From positions 14,124,168-14,188,167 of the forward strand of contig JAJEKV010000028.1 of NCBI GenBank assembly GCA_021234155.1: a stretch of 64,000 bases of DNA, read 5' to 3'. The DNA is from Isoetes taiwanensis. Its lineage: Eukaryota; Streptophyta; Lycopodiopsida; Isoetales; Isoetaceae. Below, one piece after another: positions 23,089-34,020 of the stretch (the first letter of the stretch is position 1; each line of letters starts with the position of its first letter). A model generated the notes under the pieces. The model saw nothing but the letters and a program-made list of their open reading frames with translations. It did no database searches and was not told where the DNA came from. The translations under genes and the position numbers were made by a program.

Positions 23089-25417
23089 ATTTTTTTTTGA
23101 AGAACTGAGACACTTATATTAAAAGAATGGCAATGATACAAGAGGAGTAGTGAGGAAAAAGAATGTCCCGAAGGGACAAAGACACCTCAGCACTCCATAC
23201 TAAAAAACTAGAGCGTAAACTTCCAAACGCCTCTAGTAATCATTGTACAAACTCCCCATTCGCATTAACAATGTGCAAAATATCTCGCCAGATGCAAAAC
23301 TTTGTCTCCTCTAGGCCAGTATACACAAGAAAACTCTGGAATAGCTTATATCCGAAGTGTGGAACTTCGAGAGGTCAGGTTGTTTGAATCCCTTGAAAAT
23401 CCATAAATGGCCTTGCTTTCCAAATCAACCAAACCAACCACGCCTTACGGATGGAAAGCCCCGCTTCTTAGGAGAGGACCATGAAGCTGGAAACACATGA
23501 AGAAGTATCTTCTGGCTACACATCCTGATCCGGAACAATGCTCTGACCCAATCCCATGCAACTTGCAAATGTGGGCACAAGGCTAGACACAAGGGGGGTT
23601 CACAGTTTTGGGCGTATAACCCATGTGCATGCACGGGGAGGGGGTTTTTTGGACCCATTTTCGTACATATACGGTCGGTAGGGGGTCCTTTTTCTGGTAT
23701 TTTTTGCATTATCCTAGGTAGTTTTTATTCGAAAGGGGTCAAAATTTGCTTTTAAAGATCCGTATACAGGGGGGTTTTTTGCCACCCCATGCACGCAGAT
23801 GGCATATCCCCCTTATACATGAGTGAATCCCCCTTGGCTAGACAATGCTCAATGGACTCCTGATGAGAGCCACAGCAGGGGCAAAGAAAACTCACAGCTG
23901 GCTTAAATCTATGCACCAGAACATTTATCCTAATGCAGCGGTGCACCACTTGCCACAAGAGAACCCTAACCTTCGGTGGGGGGAGAGAGTTCCAAGTCCA
24001 TGTCCAGACGGAGCGCCAACAAGAACCCTGAAGCTTTAGTGCCCACTTGTCAGAAGGAGGTAAAGTATCATGAATAACCAATGTTCGGTAACAAGAACGA
24101 ACAAAACATGACTCATCGACCCCTGAATGAACCTTCCAAATCTGAAAGACCACCCCTTCCTGGAGGAGAACAGAATATGCAAAGGAATACTGAGGCCACT
24201 TTGTCGCCGATAGCTCGATCACTACTCTTGCCGAAAGCGGGCATGAAAAAAAAAAAACAAGGAGCCGGTTTGCCATGCCAATACCAATCCTCTAAGGTGG
24301 AGACTGCAGTCCGAGTCCAACGGCCCTGCCTGAAGGCAGTCAAGTTTCCGACCAAAGGCAAGTATGTTGGAGGCAAGAGGAACCCACGAGAAAGGAGAAG
24401 TGTGATGAAATCCGATGCATAGTCTACGGAAAAGCACTCGCACATGCTCCTGCACCAGATACACCCTTAAAAAAGGTGACGCATGTGGGTACGGCCTCGA
24501 GGCAAAAAGCAAGGCCCAAGGCAACCTTCCGCGAGGGACGAGATGGCTTGTGAAAAGCCACACACTGGAGGGACTCTGTAAAAGCAATGTCGCACCTGGA
24601 GAGAACACCTCTTCATGGAGGATATTCCGACAAACTTGGAGACTAACACCTTAGAATGCAAAGCCAAATCTAGGATTGCCAAACCCCATCCTCTAGAGGG
24701 CGAGGCACTTCCACCCGAGCTACTTTAACCATCGCCTCCTTCTCTGCAGTCCCCCCCCAAACAAAGTTACGGACAATTACGCCCAATTCTCAAACCTTGC
24801 ATTCGAGCTAACATAATGCATTAATCGTGTGTACGTGGGTGCTACAGAGCACTGACTTAGCTACAGTAATCCTGCCTGCCATCGACAACTTACTACCCTT
24901 CCACCAATTCAGGTGCTTCTGTAGTCCCTGCAAAATCTCATCCCAGACACAGCCCATAGAGATATCACCCCCAAAAGGAATGCCCAGAAGTCTGGTACAT
25001 GCATTCACTGGGAGTACCTTCCAAGGGAAGAGAAACAAACAAGGTGGAGGCGGCGTCTCCAAAGCCCACCTGAGCTAACACTTTCCCCAATTAAGAAGAC
25101 AACCAGAAGCCAAGGAAAATGTATCCAGCAAACCCTTAACATTACGCAAATTGCTTTCTTCTGCTGCCACAAAGAGGAAAGTGTCATCTGCAAACTGATT
25201 GCAAATCTGCTGACTGCCGTTCCGCATCCGAAGACCCTCTACCACTCCCTTATCTACTGCAGTCAAGAGCAATTGTGATAATGCCTCCGCCACCATGATA
25301 AACAAAAATGGGGCCAGAGGGCAGCCCTGACAGACTCCTCTTCCCATCGAAAAGAACGGGGAGGGTTCCCCCTGGCACACAACTGTAGCTCATGCTGACG
25401 TGTGAACATTGGATGAA
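23089..25417 (-). mobile_element. 5'-truncated L1-like LINE with target duplication
   Basis: Flanked by GTACAAATT at 23080-23088 and 25418-25426. The minus-strand 3' end is CAGTTCTTC and an A-run at 23091-23098. Coding remnants in order: 25380-25075, GVCQGCPLAPFLF and QFADDTFLFVA (the RT palm F/YADD); 25062-24808, RLLGIPFGG and KLSMAGRITVAKSVL; then 24276-23752, LPPPKVRVLLWQVVHRCI and CPCCGSHQESIEHCL, a zf-RVT type zinc-binding domain. Stops and frameshifts are present. The 5' endonuclease region is absent. Confidence 0.92.
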
Positions 25418-25426
25418 GTACAAATT

Positions 25427-25613
25427 TTTTGCCTTGGTGTGTTAAATATTTTGACTATTTAGCAAGAATCGGGCATTCGTATTCCAAAGCACGTTGACCA
25501 ACATACTATTTATCTTGGTTTAGTATAGTTAGCCCTTTCTTTATTAGTCTCATAGTTTTGTGTTGCATTTCCATATTGTCTTTATTGCATGCATAATGTG
25601 AAATCTTCTTTTT
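25427..25613. repeat. Segmental duplication, block A3
   Basis: Matches 54723-54896 (TGTTAAAT.TTTTGACTATTTAGC... to CATGCATAATGTGAAA). The block ends exactly at the Helitron insertion. Confidence 0.85.
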
Positions 25614-28600
25614 TATTTTGAGATGGTGTTGGTTTTCGTGCCAGGAACGCCGCATGTAACGCCGCATGCGGCGTTCCCTTCCCCCCTGCGGGACCTTTTC
25701 CAGTCTGCGTCTGGTCTTCCTTTCCCTATTTCAAATTCCAGAGGGAAGGGAGCGGCATAGGGCGGGCGATGATGGCCTGGCCGTGCTTCTCTCTCGGAAA
25801 TGATCTCTTTACGTTGGTTACCTTTTCTTCCTTTTCGTCTCCATCTGCATTCAACCAGGATCTTTATTCATTTTCGTCTCCATCTGCATTCAACCAGGAT
25901 CTTTATTCAAGTTGCATGAAAACAGTAGCTTTCTTGCCCAAGTGCCGTCTTTGAATGTGCCGTCTTTGAATGAAAGAAGCTTTGGCGTTATTGGAGCTCC
26001 ATAGCAGAAGAGGAGGTTGCCACTTTCGTTTATGCTCTTTATCCACTCAAATCATGCAGGCTTTATATTTTTCTGTCTTTATCGATGGAAGCAGGTAATG
26101 GGGTTTGGATCATCTAATTTACCCTTTTTTATGTTGCTGGGAAGTAGGACTGCAAGTTGGAATACAAGTAGCTTAGAATTTTGGCGGATGTTGCATTGGC
26201 AATCTTTCAAGTGTCTTGAAAGCAGCATGAATTACTTAATTCGTGCAATTTTTGAGGGCAAGCGGATTTTTAAAGGTATTTTATGCATTCGTTCTGGTTC
26301 TTGCAGGTATGACACAGCCTTACAACTTGGAGTCTCTTATTGCAAAAACTTTTTAAGTAGATTTGGCTGCAGGTTCATTCTTGGCAGAGTTTCATTTAAT
26401 CTGCTGATATTTCTTTTGTTTGATCACCACAAAAGCGAGCTCTTGAATCAATCAAAGAGGTAACAAAATATGCTTCCTTGGCATTTCTTATCTTCTTTAT
26501 TAAAAAGGGAGGGTCTTGGTTTTTGTGCGGGACGCCGCATGTGCACCTTGCGGGAACGTTTTTTTTTAGGTCGTCTGCATTTACTTCGGTAGCAAATTTG
26601 AAATTTGAAATCGAGCCCTGCCTCTCAGCTCAATCGTTGCTTCTCTTTTGCTTAAGGTTCGACCGTCCTTTCCCAGCATCTCTTTTTGGAGAGAAATCAA
26701 AATTTATTTTGAGTGGTCGATTTGTGCATCTTTTTGCAGTAAAGAAGTCGAACGAGCGATAAGCAGTTCAAAAATCTTATACGTCTGTTTGATGTGTCGC
26801 TTCTTTTTCAAGAACCTGTTTCTTTTCCAGGTATTCCAGTAGCTCTCGGCTTTTTATTCTCATGTTATGCTAATGTAGCTATTTGAATCCATTTTTATTT
26901 CAACTCTAACAAAGATTATTCCTTAACTATAGCATAAGGCTTTGGCTTTCGAACCAGTGTTGCAAATATGGATTTGCCAATAGCTCTGAATTGATTCTCT
27001 GGCCATTTGTATTTGCATGTGCATGCGTTTGCACAAAGGCACAAGTGCTGTCATTTTTATGTGTGCTTCTTTCAACAAGATTTCACTTTTGCCGTTAAAT
27101 CAGAGGGAGCTTGGAGCTGGAGCAATCGCTAAACTAAGAGCTGGAGCAATAACTAAACTAAGGTGTAGGTTAATCTGGCATTTACAAAGTCTGTGAATCA
27201 GACTGTAAATCTCTTTACTTTCTCGCTTCAATGTTTATGCAATGCTGTGTGTTTCTTGCTTTGTTTTTGATGTTTACTTTGATTCAGCATCTTCTCTCTC
27301 CCTTGAGTTTTGTGGAACAGGGTTAAAGGGATCCCAAGGAAGCAGCAAGCGAGCAAAGGATTTCCAGTGCAAAGGAGTCTTTGAAGCAGGTATGACCCCT
27401 GCACTCAAAATCGGATTTCTCATTTGAAGCAAGAGGAGTTGCTGGAGCACAACCATTGAACCCCGGCACCCTAAATCCGCATTTCTCTGATTTTACAAGG
27501 GTTTGTTTTGCTCCTTCTGTGTAAGCATATGCTGTTGTTGAATGCCTTGCTTAGCCAGTTTCTGCACATATCCTTGAGCCTGGAGGATGCATCTACAGCC
27601 AAAATCATCTTCCCAAGAGATCGTATTAAGATAATGATGTGAGAAGATCGTGTTAAGGCAAAAATGCCTTTGTGGAAAATGGAAAATTAACGAGAATGAT
27701 TATGGCGCCAGATCTACTGGATTATCGTCGGGAGGGGGAGCTCCACCTGAAAGCCTTCATCGATCTTTTATGTTCTGGCACAGTCTCCATTTTTCAGCTG
27801 CAGCTCTATTACCATCAGTTATGCGCTCTGATTCTATGCGAACGAAATCAGAAAGGTGTGAACTGCGTTTCTTTTGCAGATGATTCGTTTAGGGCTGTGA
27901 TCTTGCATTCTGATTTACTTTGACATGTCTAAGAACAACATGCTAAATAAACAACCTATCTTTCGCCTGGTCCCTTTTATACAAGTCTGCTGGCTTGATT
28001 ACATTTTTTGTGCATATCTTCTCTAACAATGCTGCATGATTATTGCTCTCTGATTATAGTGTAGATGAAAATGTAATCTTAGATCCAAGATTGCATCAGA
28101 TTCTGAATTTAACATTTTTTTGCAGCGTTTTCTCTGTTTTGTCTTTTCCAATACCACTTAATGATTTTTGCCATATTAGAAGTCATTCCGTGCTATTTTT
28201 ATTTCTTTGATGCTATGCTTGAATGGAAATAGCTTGATAGCTGTAATTATTGTATATGAAAGTTACTGATGTTTGTGGTGTTGTTTTGAAGATAATTCTT
28301 TCTGGCCTTTTCTAATGCAATATTTGAAATCTCAGATTTTGCAAAAATAAACGTGATAGTAAATGCACATTTGGGGATGGGGATGATCCCGATTGACATG
28401 CTTCTAAAATGAGTTGCCAGATTATTGAACAAAGGTGAAGGAATACAACAGGAAGCATTTGATCTTTTGTCCTCAATAGGCCAAGAGAAATTAACCTCTG
28501 TGGCATTCATTAAATGAGGGATGCCTCACTGTATATTGCTATTAAATCAGGGAGCTGTTGTTGACTATCTGGGTAAGTATAGACATTATAACAATTCTTC

Positions 28601-30096
28601 TTTTTTCTTGCTTTTGGCTACACATCGAATTCTATATATTTAATTTCCATCTCCATTCGAAAATGCAGAGGCGGTTCTCAAGCCAAAGGGCTGGTTTGCA
28701 GGCAAGCTATACATTGTCACAAGGTTGTGTTTTGCTGCACAAGGTTGCTATTCATGTAGTTGGCTGAGACAGTTGGAATTTAGTATGCGTCTTTGATTGT
28801 TGCCACTGTCACCATGTCTATCCATTACAGAGTCGCCTACGAATCTAAGGTCTGTATCTATAATACTATGATTGTCTTCCAATTTATGACCACCTCAAAA
28901 AGTTCACTTTGGAAAAAGCCAACCAAACAATGGAGACTTCGGTTTTAAAGATAAGTATGTAATAAAGATAGCATATATTAAATGCTTACAAGCCCAATTT
29001 ATGAAGACAGAGGAAAGATGTTCTTAAAACTCCATATGAAGGAGCCGGTTACCAGTGGCAATTACCGCATCAACAAACAAGATTTGGGATTTGGGTCCCA
29101 TGTATTGCCATTAAACTTTGATCTATAATGCCTCTGATATTATACATCACCTGCATCATCACAGCAACTGCAACTACACAGGAAATACAGGTTCAGGAAA
29201 ATGATCTGCCAGTCATCATGATCAATGTTACATTTCCATTCTTAATCTACTGATCTATATCACACATGTATCATCAATGTTACACAATGCAGCTAAGGAT
29301 AATGCACACATGCTGACTAAATACGTCTAAGGATAATGCACACATGCTGACTAAATACGTCTGCATAATATGTACATTCAAAATGGCAAGTTCTTATTGG
29401 TAGAATAATATATCTTAGCTAATGTCCAATGAAAATTATAAGTTACTATTGGTAAATAGATATTTCTTAGCTAATGATTTAAAAGAGAGTTTCTCCTATA
29501 AACAAAGTTGTCAAACAAAGTTATTATGGCCAATAATAATAAGTGTTATATGAAATCTTGAGGTCATAATTAAATTTGGGTTTATCATTAATAGGTTTCC
29601 AACCTATGCAATATTTTTGAATACTAAAATAATTGAACCTATGCAATTCAAACATGTTTGATAAATTGCACATTTATGGTTTGGGATGAAGCTATAGGTT
29701 TAGGATTTAAGGATTTGAGTCATTTAGGTTCTGAGAATTTATTACATCATGAATGCTAATGATCATAGAGTATCTCATACATAGATCATGCAATGCTATC
29801 AACCGTTTAGTGCTTATGTTTAGGGATAGGATATCATGACTATGTATCACTTAAATTTACAACTTTTAAAGATGGAGTCCAACATGGTGACTTACCAAGT
29901 TTTGTTTTGCTAAGAAATCCTGACACCCATTACATCTACATACACGATCATATCTACAACCCTTTACACTTGGCACTCTATTACATCTATGGGCATAATT
30001 ACATTTCTAGCTCTTTAGTGCACCTATAAACTCTATTACGAAGCCATTCCACACGTCCAGGACTAATGCCCGGCATCGCCGGGCACACGTTTCTAG
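25614..30096 (+). mobile_element. Non-autonomous Helitron, 4.5 kb
   Basis: It begins TCTTCTTTTTT after a host A and ends CTAG before a host T, with a GC-rich hairpin eight bases before the CTAG. The uninterrupted locus is present at 54891-54912 (GTGAAAAAATAAACTTCTTTAG), so both ends are confirmed by comparison: sequence up to GTGAAA and from TTCTTTAGACAAACC on is shared. No Rep/helicase protein is seen. The inside resembles exon/intron DNA of host origin: several AG/GT borders (about 26095, 26308, 27390) and a duplicated ATTCAACCAGGATCTTTATTC at 25850-25910. A unit around GGGACGCCGCATGT occurs near 25645 and again at 26530. I cannot name the source gene. Confidence 0.88.
30068..30084 (+). other. 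Helitron 3' terminal hairpin
   Basis: GCCCGGC-ATC-GCCGGGC is a perfect 7-bp stem with a 3-base loop. It is followed by ACACGTTT and then CTAG (30093-30096), the typical Helitron replication terminator. Confidence 0.88.
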
Positions 30097-30940
30097 TATA
30101 GATTTCTTTAGACAAACCTTCCGTCTGTGTATTTTTAGGAATGAATGCTTTATAATATTGGGCCTGCGTATTCACAGGCTTTTTAATGGATGGGATCCAT
30201 TTCCTGTGCAAGTCAAACTCTAGAGACAACAATGCAAGCAGGAGAGCTTAAATTTTTTTTTTTTCCTTTCGTTTGTGAATTTGGTCTATTTTCCTTTGTT
30301 TTCTCCTAGCTGAGTATTTTTTAATGCCTAACAACATCTACCTTTCCAAACCACCAACGCTATAGTTTAATCAATGTCTTTAAGCATTTTGCAGTTCAGA
30401 TTCCTCTACGGATTTCTTGTAAGCATAATTGTTCTTGCAGACATTGCTTCCCAATTTTGTAGCAACAGTCTATGAATGTGAATTCTAAACAGGGCTAGAA
30501 AGGGTGGTTCTCTTTACCTTATGTCTTATTGAATATAAACAAAATCCTTTAATGATAGTAGCCTTCCCTACGGCGTTTTACGTTGAATATAAAATATGGT
30601 ATGGTATCCACTTGTGCAACTGCATTACCTTTCTCTGTATTCACGACTTCTTTGTTCTCTAACTCCACAAGTCTTTCTCTATATCCATAATTTTACATTC
30701 TAGCATCTCAATATCAGCTTTTAAGTCTTCAACAATCATATTAGCCTCATCAGCTGAAAAATGATGAATTGAAGTAGGAAGTCAACCAAGTTCAGCAAGT
30801 TAAGTTTCTAAAGAGCTTGCCCTATTTTCTGTTTGCTCAGCTAACTTCCCGGTCAAAAATGTTGCATGTTGCTTCTTCTAGGTTCGTTACTAAATTTTCC
30901 GCCTTTCTCTATATATTCTAGTTTAGTTACTACTTTTAAA
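30097..30940. repeat. Segmental duplication, block A4
   Basis: Matches 54900-55738 (TTCTTTAGACAAACCTTCC... to TTAGTTACTACTTTTAAA). No intact ORF is conserved between the copies. Confidence 0.85.
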
Positions 30941-31045
30941 GGCTGTAACTTGAGTCCAGAGATTGTACTTTCACACACCAACTTAGATTTTATGTTATTA
31001 ACCCCTTTCTTGGACAGGTCAACTTGGTCTCAGTCTGTCTTTGTT

Positions 31046-31140
31046 ACCAAACCAAACCAAACCAAACCAAACCAAACCAAACCAAACCAAACCAAACCAA
31101 TTGCACTTACACGCTTTCAGACGAATGATATCAAAACATT
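31046..31140. repeat. (ACCAA)11 microsatellite in a duplicated context
   Basis: Eleven ACCAA units (31046-31100) are followed by TTGCACTTACACGCTTTCAG, which also follows a single ACAAACCAA at about 18405. The repeat has therefore expanded in only one copy of a shared segment. Confidence 0.9.
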
Positions 31141-31778
31141 TAAGTCGCATTTAATTAAAATGGGTCTCATTCCATTCCCAGTTTTTTTTGGAACCCTGTT
31201 ATTTTATATGAAAAGGACGAGGGAAACTTTTAAAACCGCATTATTGCTTTAGAAGATGCCTGTTTTCTTGTGTGAAAAAAAATGGTTAAGGAAAATTACG
31301 TGGTCTACTTTTCTCGGTTAACGAGTCGAGAAGATAAAGCGCACACCTAAAACCAGTGAAAATGCTATCTCTCTGTAAACAACGTGCTGCTCTCCCCTAA
31401 ATTTTTATTCATAAATAATTTCATTACATTGTATTTTACAATGGTTGAAGATACCATGATGGTCGGGCTGACACAAATATTACATCATCTTCGCACACAG
31501 ACCACCTGCTGGGAACAACATGCAGAGCAAGGTCTGAGGTGTTCCAAGCCACAAGAGCAACTTGAAGAGAATAGAAATCTGAACACGCTAGCCTGACCAA
31601 TGCATGTCACCAACCTCCTCTCGTCCTCTTTGCTCAATGAATGGGTCTTTCCATGGCTCCCGATCATGTCTTTTCTGTTTGCGATCTGTACCGGGAAAGG
31701 CAAAATCAAGTTAATGCAAGTGATGCTACAGACAATACAAGTAAGAAGACAACCAGTTCTAAGGCCATTTATGAAGAA
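31141..31778. other. Unassigned non-coding stretch
   Basis: No gene or element end recognised. Confidence 0.4.
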
Positions 31779-32623
31779 TCGCATCGATCCGAGACATCGG
31801 ATCGCCATTCTAGAATGGGACGAGCATGCATGTCATGCATGCATGCGGTCGGCGCATGCCCGTTTTGGTTGGGAGTTCGCTATTTCAGCGCCGTTTTCGC
31901 ATCCACGCCTCATCGGCGCTTCCTCTTCTCTCGGCCGCCAGCCTTATTCTCTTTGAACCCACCCTCCCCCTTCTTTGTTTATTATATATTGTACAAGTTA
32001 CGTTTATCGTGTTTTTCCACCCATTTGGGTGATGCTTTTTCACCATTTGGGTGATGCTTTTCTCCGTATGTTTTTTCGCTTGTTGTGTTGGTGATGTGCG
32101 TACGGGTTGGCGAAGCCGCATCCGCTCGACTTCTCCATGCGGGGGTTTTTGGGAGCGATTCTATGCCTTACGTTTGTCTAAGCCCTTGTCGAAGGCTTAT
32201 CACTAGGGTTTTTCCTCGAAAACCCGAAGGGTGGGTTTTTAATCCCTAAGTGATAAGCTTTCGTACATCAACCCACTCATCTATTAGCATTGTATTTTTT
32301 TTGGGGTCCAAATGATATAATTGGATTTTCCCTTTATTTTTCGTGGGTAGTTCGCATGTGTGCGGCTACCCACTGTCCACCATTGTAGAAATCTGCTGAG
32401 ATGAATGAGAAGCCTATCTATGCAGTACCTTATTCTCTTTGAATTATTTCCAGGCAGGGGAGGGGCTTCTTCCTGTCTGGTTTAGCCAATTTGGCGTATC
32501 TTTCTTGCTATCCTTTACCGGCCTTTGGCCTCGTCCTGTGACCTTCGTCCTCGATCCTAGTTTGTAAGGAAGTTCTCTGGTAGTCGGGCGCTTTGTTGGT
32601 TTCTTGCGAGTCCCATTCTAGAA
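31779..32623 (+). mobile_element. Modular non-autonomous element, fullest copy M1
   Basis: 845 bp from TCGCATCGATCCGAG to CCCATTCTAGAA, lying between a host A and T. The head holds three adjacent palindromes (GATCCGA/TCGGATC, CCATTCTAGAATGG, and GCATGCAT with ATGCATGC). The middle carries the CTTATCAC...GTGATAAG stem and the GTGGGTAG hairpin. CCTTATTCTCTTTGAA occurs twice (31942-31957 and 32428-32443), flanking the middle. The inverted pair ATTCTAGAATGGGAC (head) and GTCCCATTCTAGAAT (tail) lies near both ends. No protein frame is shared by all copies. TC at the start and A/T flanks recall Helitrons, but the CTAG is followed by AA, so the class is open. Confidence 0.8.
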
Positions 32624-32639
32624 TGTAGGTATGAGGCCC

Positions 32640-33115
32640 TTTCTCGACTTGCGAGTCGATAAAGGCCCTAAGGCCCATCTGAGGGTCTTTCTCGACTCGC
32701 GAGTCGAGAAATGTAGCTTAGACTCCAAAAGAAAAAAGTTTTTTCTCCTTGTTTTGAAGTAGGAAAAAAAACGTTTTTTGAGGGCTTTTCTCGACTCGCA
32801 AGTCGAGAAAGGCCCTAAAGCCTCTCTGAGGGCCTTTCTCGACTCGGGAGTCGAGAAATGTAGCTTAGAGCCCAAAAGAAAAAACTTTTTTTCTCCTTGT
32901 TTTTAAGTAGGGAAAAAAAAGTTTTTCGAGAAAGGCCCTCAAGGCCCCTCTGATGGTCCTTCTCGACTCACGAGTCGAGAAAGGTAGCTCAGAGTAAAAA
33001 TGCAAGTCTGATGGCCTTTCTCAACTCGCGAGTCGAGAAAGGCAACTCAGAGTAAAAAATGCAGGTATGTGGGCCAATTCTGTGGAAAAGGCAGGTCTGA
33101 GGAGCTTTCTCGACT
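32640..33115. repeat. Array of 24-bp palindromes in 147-bp units
   Basis: Palindromes with half-site TTTCTCGACTCG occur at 32640-32663, 32688-32711 (perfect), 32787-32810, 32835-32858, 32960-32981 and 33017-33040, with half copies near 32925 and 33106. Units 32640-32786 and 32787-32933 are tandem, each with two palindromes 48 bp apart and an A/T spacer. Shorter units of about 57 bp follow. The array starts 16 bp after the end of M1. Confidence 0.92.
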
Positions 33116-33204
33116 CACAACTTAGAGTGAATTTTCTGTGCATTTTCTAATGCACACCATATCCTATGCATTTTCTATGTATACATATACAACATGAATG
33201 CACG

Positions 33205-33460
33205 CTCGAAAAAAATGGGACTTTAATAATAGGATGAGCTAGACAATATAATATGAGCTAAAATAATATAGACATTATAATATCCCATTGGCCTTGGATA
33301 AAAATCCCACTAATGCCCCGCGTTTTTTTTTTGCTTGAAAAAAATGGGATTTTAATAATAAGACGAGCTAAACAGTATAATATGATCTAAAATAATATAT
33401 AACATATGGCATTAGAACTTATATATAACATTTTAATCCATACGCGTTGGCTTTAGATAA
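33205..33460. repeat. Diverged tandem duplication, about 128 bp
   Basis: GCTCGAAAAAAATGGGACTT... (33205) recurs as GCTTGAAAAAAATGGGATTT... (33333), with AT-rich sequence following in both units. Confidence 0.8.
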
Positions 33461-33471
33461 ATTTGAAATTT

Positions 33472-33532
33472 AAACAAGGTGCTACGCACGAAGGGTTGCC
33501 CTCCAGTGCCTCGAGGGTGTGTTTGCATATTT
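33472..33532 (+). repeat. Terminal-repeat-like sequence shared with 48882-48936
   Basis: AAACAAGGTGCTACGCACG, then AGGGTTGCCCT...GAGGGTGTGTTT, matches the reverse complement of 48882-48936. It is likely the end of a DNA transposon, related by GGGTTGCCC to the MITE at 44366-44911. No partner end is identified nearby. Confidence 0.6.
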
Positions 33533-33949
33533 TTAGATGTTCTTTATTTAAAATTGAGCCTTTATAAATGTTGTATCTGAAAAAGAGCATGGTTAATCTT
33601 ACGAAAAAAAACATAGAATTGACTGCAAACCCTGGCGTTGCTTAGATGGATCTCGCCACGTAGCCAACTTGAATCAATTACTTCTAACTTCTTCCTTTAA
33701 TCCTAGTTCTAGGATCTCACCATATGGCCACTTTCCCCCAACCTAATGGCTCTAAAAGTTTCTAACCTAACTTTATGTAGGAAAAGGTGCCTCTGCAGTT
33801 CCCTTACATCTAAGGCTTAGCAATCGGCTCTCCCTAACGGGCTCGCCAAGCCCTTACCTCAAGTAAGGGCCTACAAAAAGGCACCACTTTATCCCTAACA
33901 AAGGACTATATCGACCTTCATTTCATGCAAAGATCGCTCTTCTTTTTAT
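33533..33949. other. Unassigned stretch before a retroposon end
   Basis: No coding signal. It may be the body of the short retroposon whose 3' end is at 33950-34020. Confidence 0.35.
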
Positions 33950-34020
33950 TTGGGTCCCATGGGCCAATTGGTCTCCATGGAACGATAAAAATCAATTCAA
34001 TTCCATTCAATTCTCTAGTC
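33950..34020 (+). mobile_element. Retroposon 3' end with simple-sequence tail
   Basis: GGGTCCCATGGGCCAATTGG...CTCCATGGAACGATAAAA is followed by ATTCAATTCCATTCAATTC. The same terminal block ends the minus-strand LINE at 7440-7500, where a (TTCTA)n tail follows. The two bodies upstream differ, so the 3' tail is shared between elements. Confidence 0.6.

Noticed and set aside
24081-24422. 113-codon plus-strand ORF
   Set aside because: It is antisense to the LINE at 23089-25417, whose RT and zinc-domain motifs on the other strand are clear.
31600-32054. ORFs of 118 and 137 codons over element M1, and similar ones in M2 and M3
   Set aside because: The frames differ between copies and are broken by the indels that separate the copies, so no protein is conserved.
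31779-32623. Calling the M family a standard Helitron
   Set aside because: The TC start and A/T target fit, but CTAG is followed by AA instead of T and there is no compact hairpin just before it, unlike the true Helitron at 25614-30096.
32640-33115. CRISPR-like array
   Set aside because: The repeats are perfect palindromes with related, not unique, spacers, in plant nuclear DNA without cas genes.
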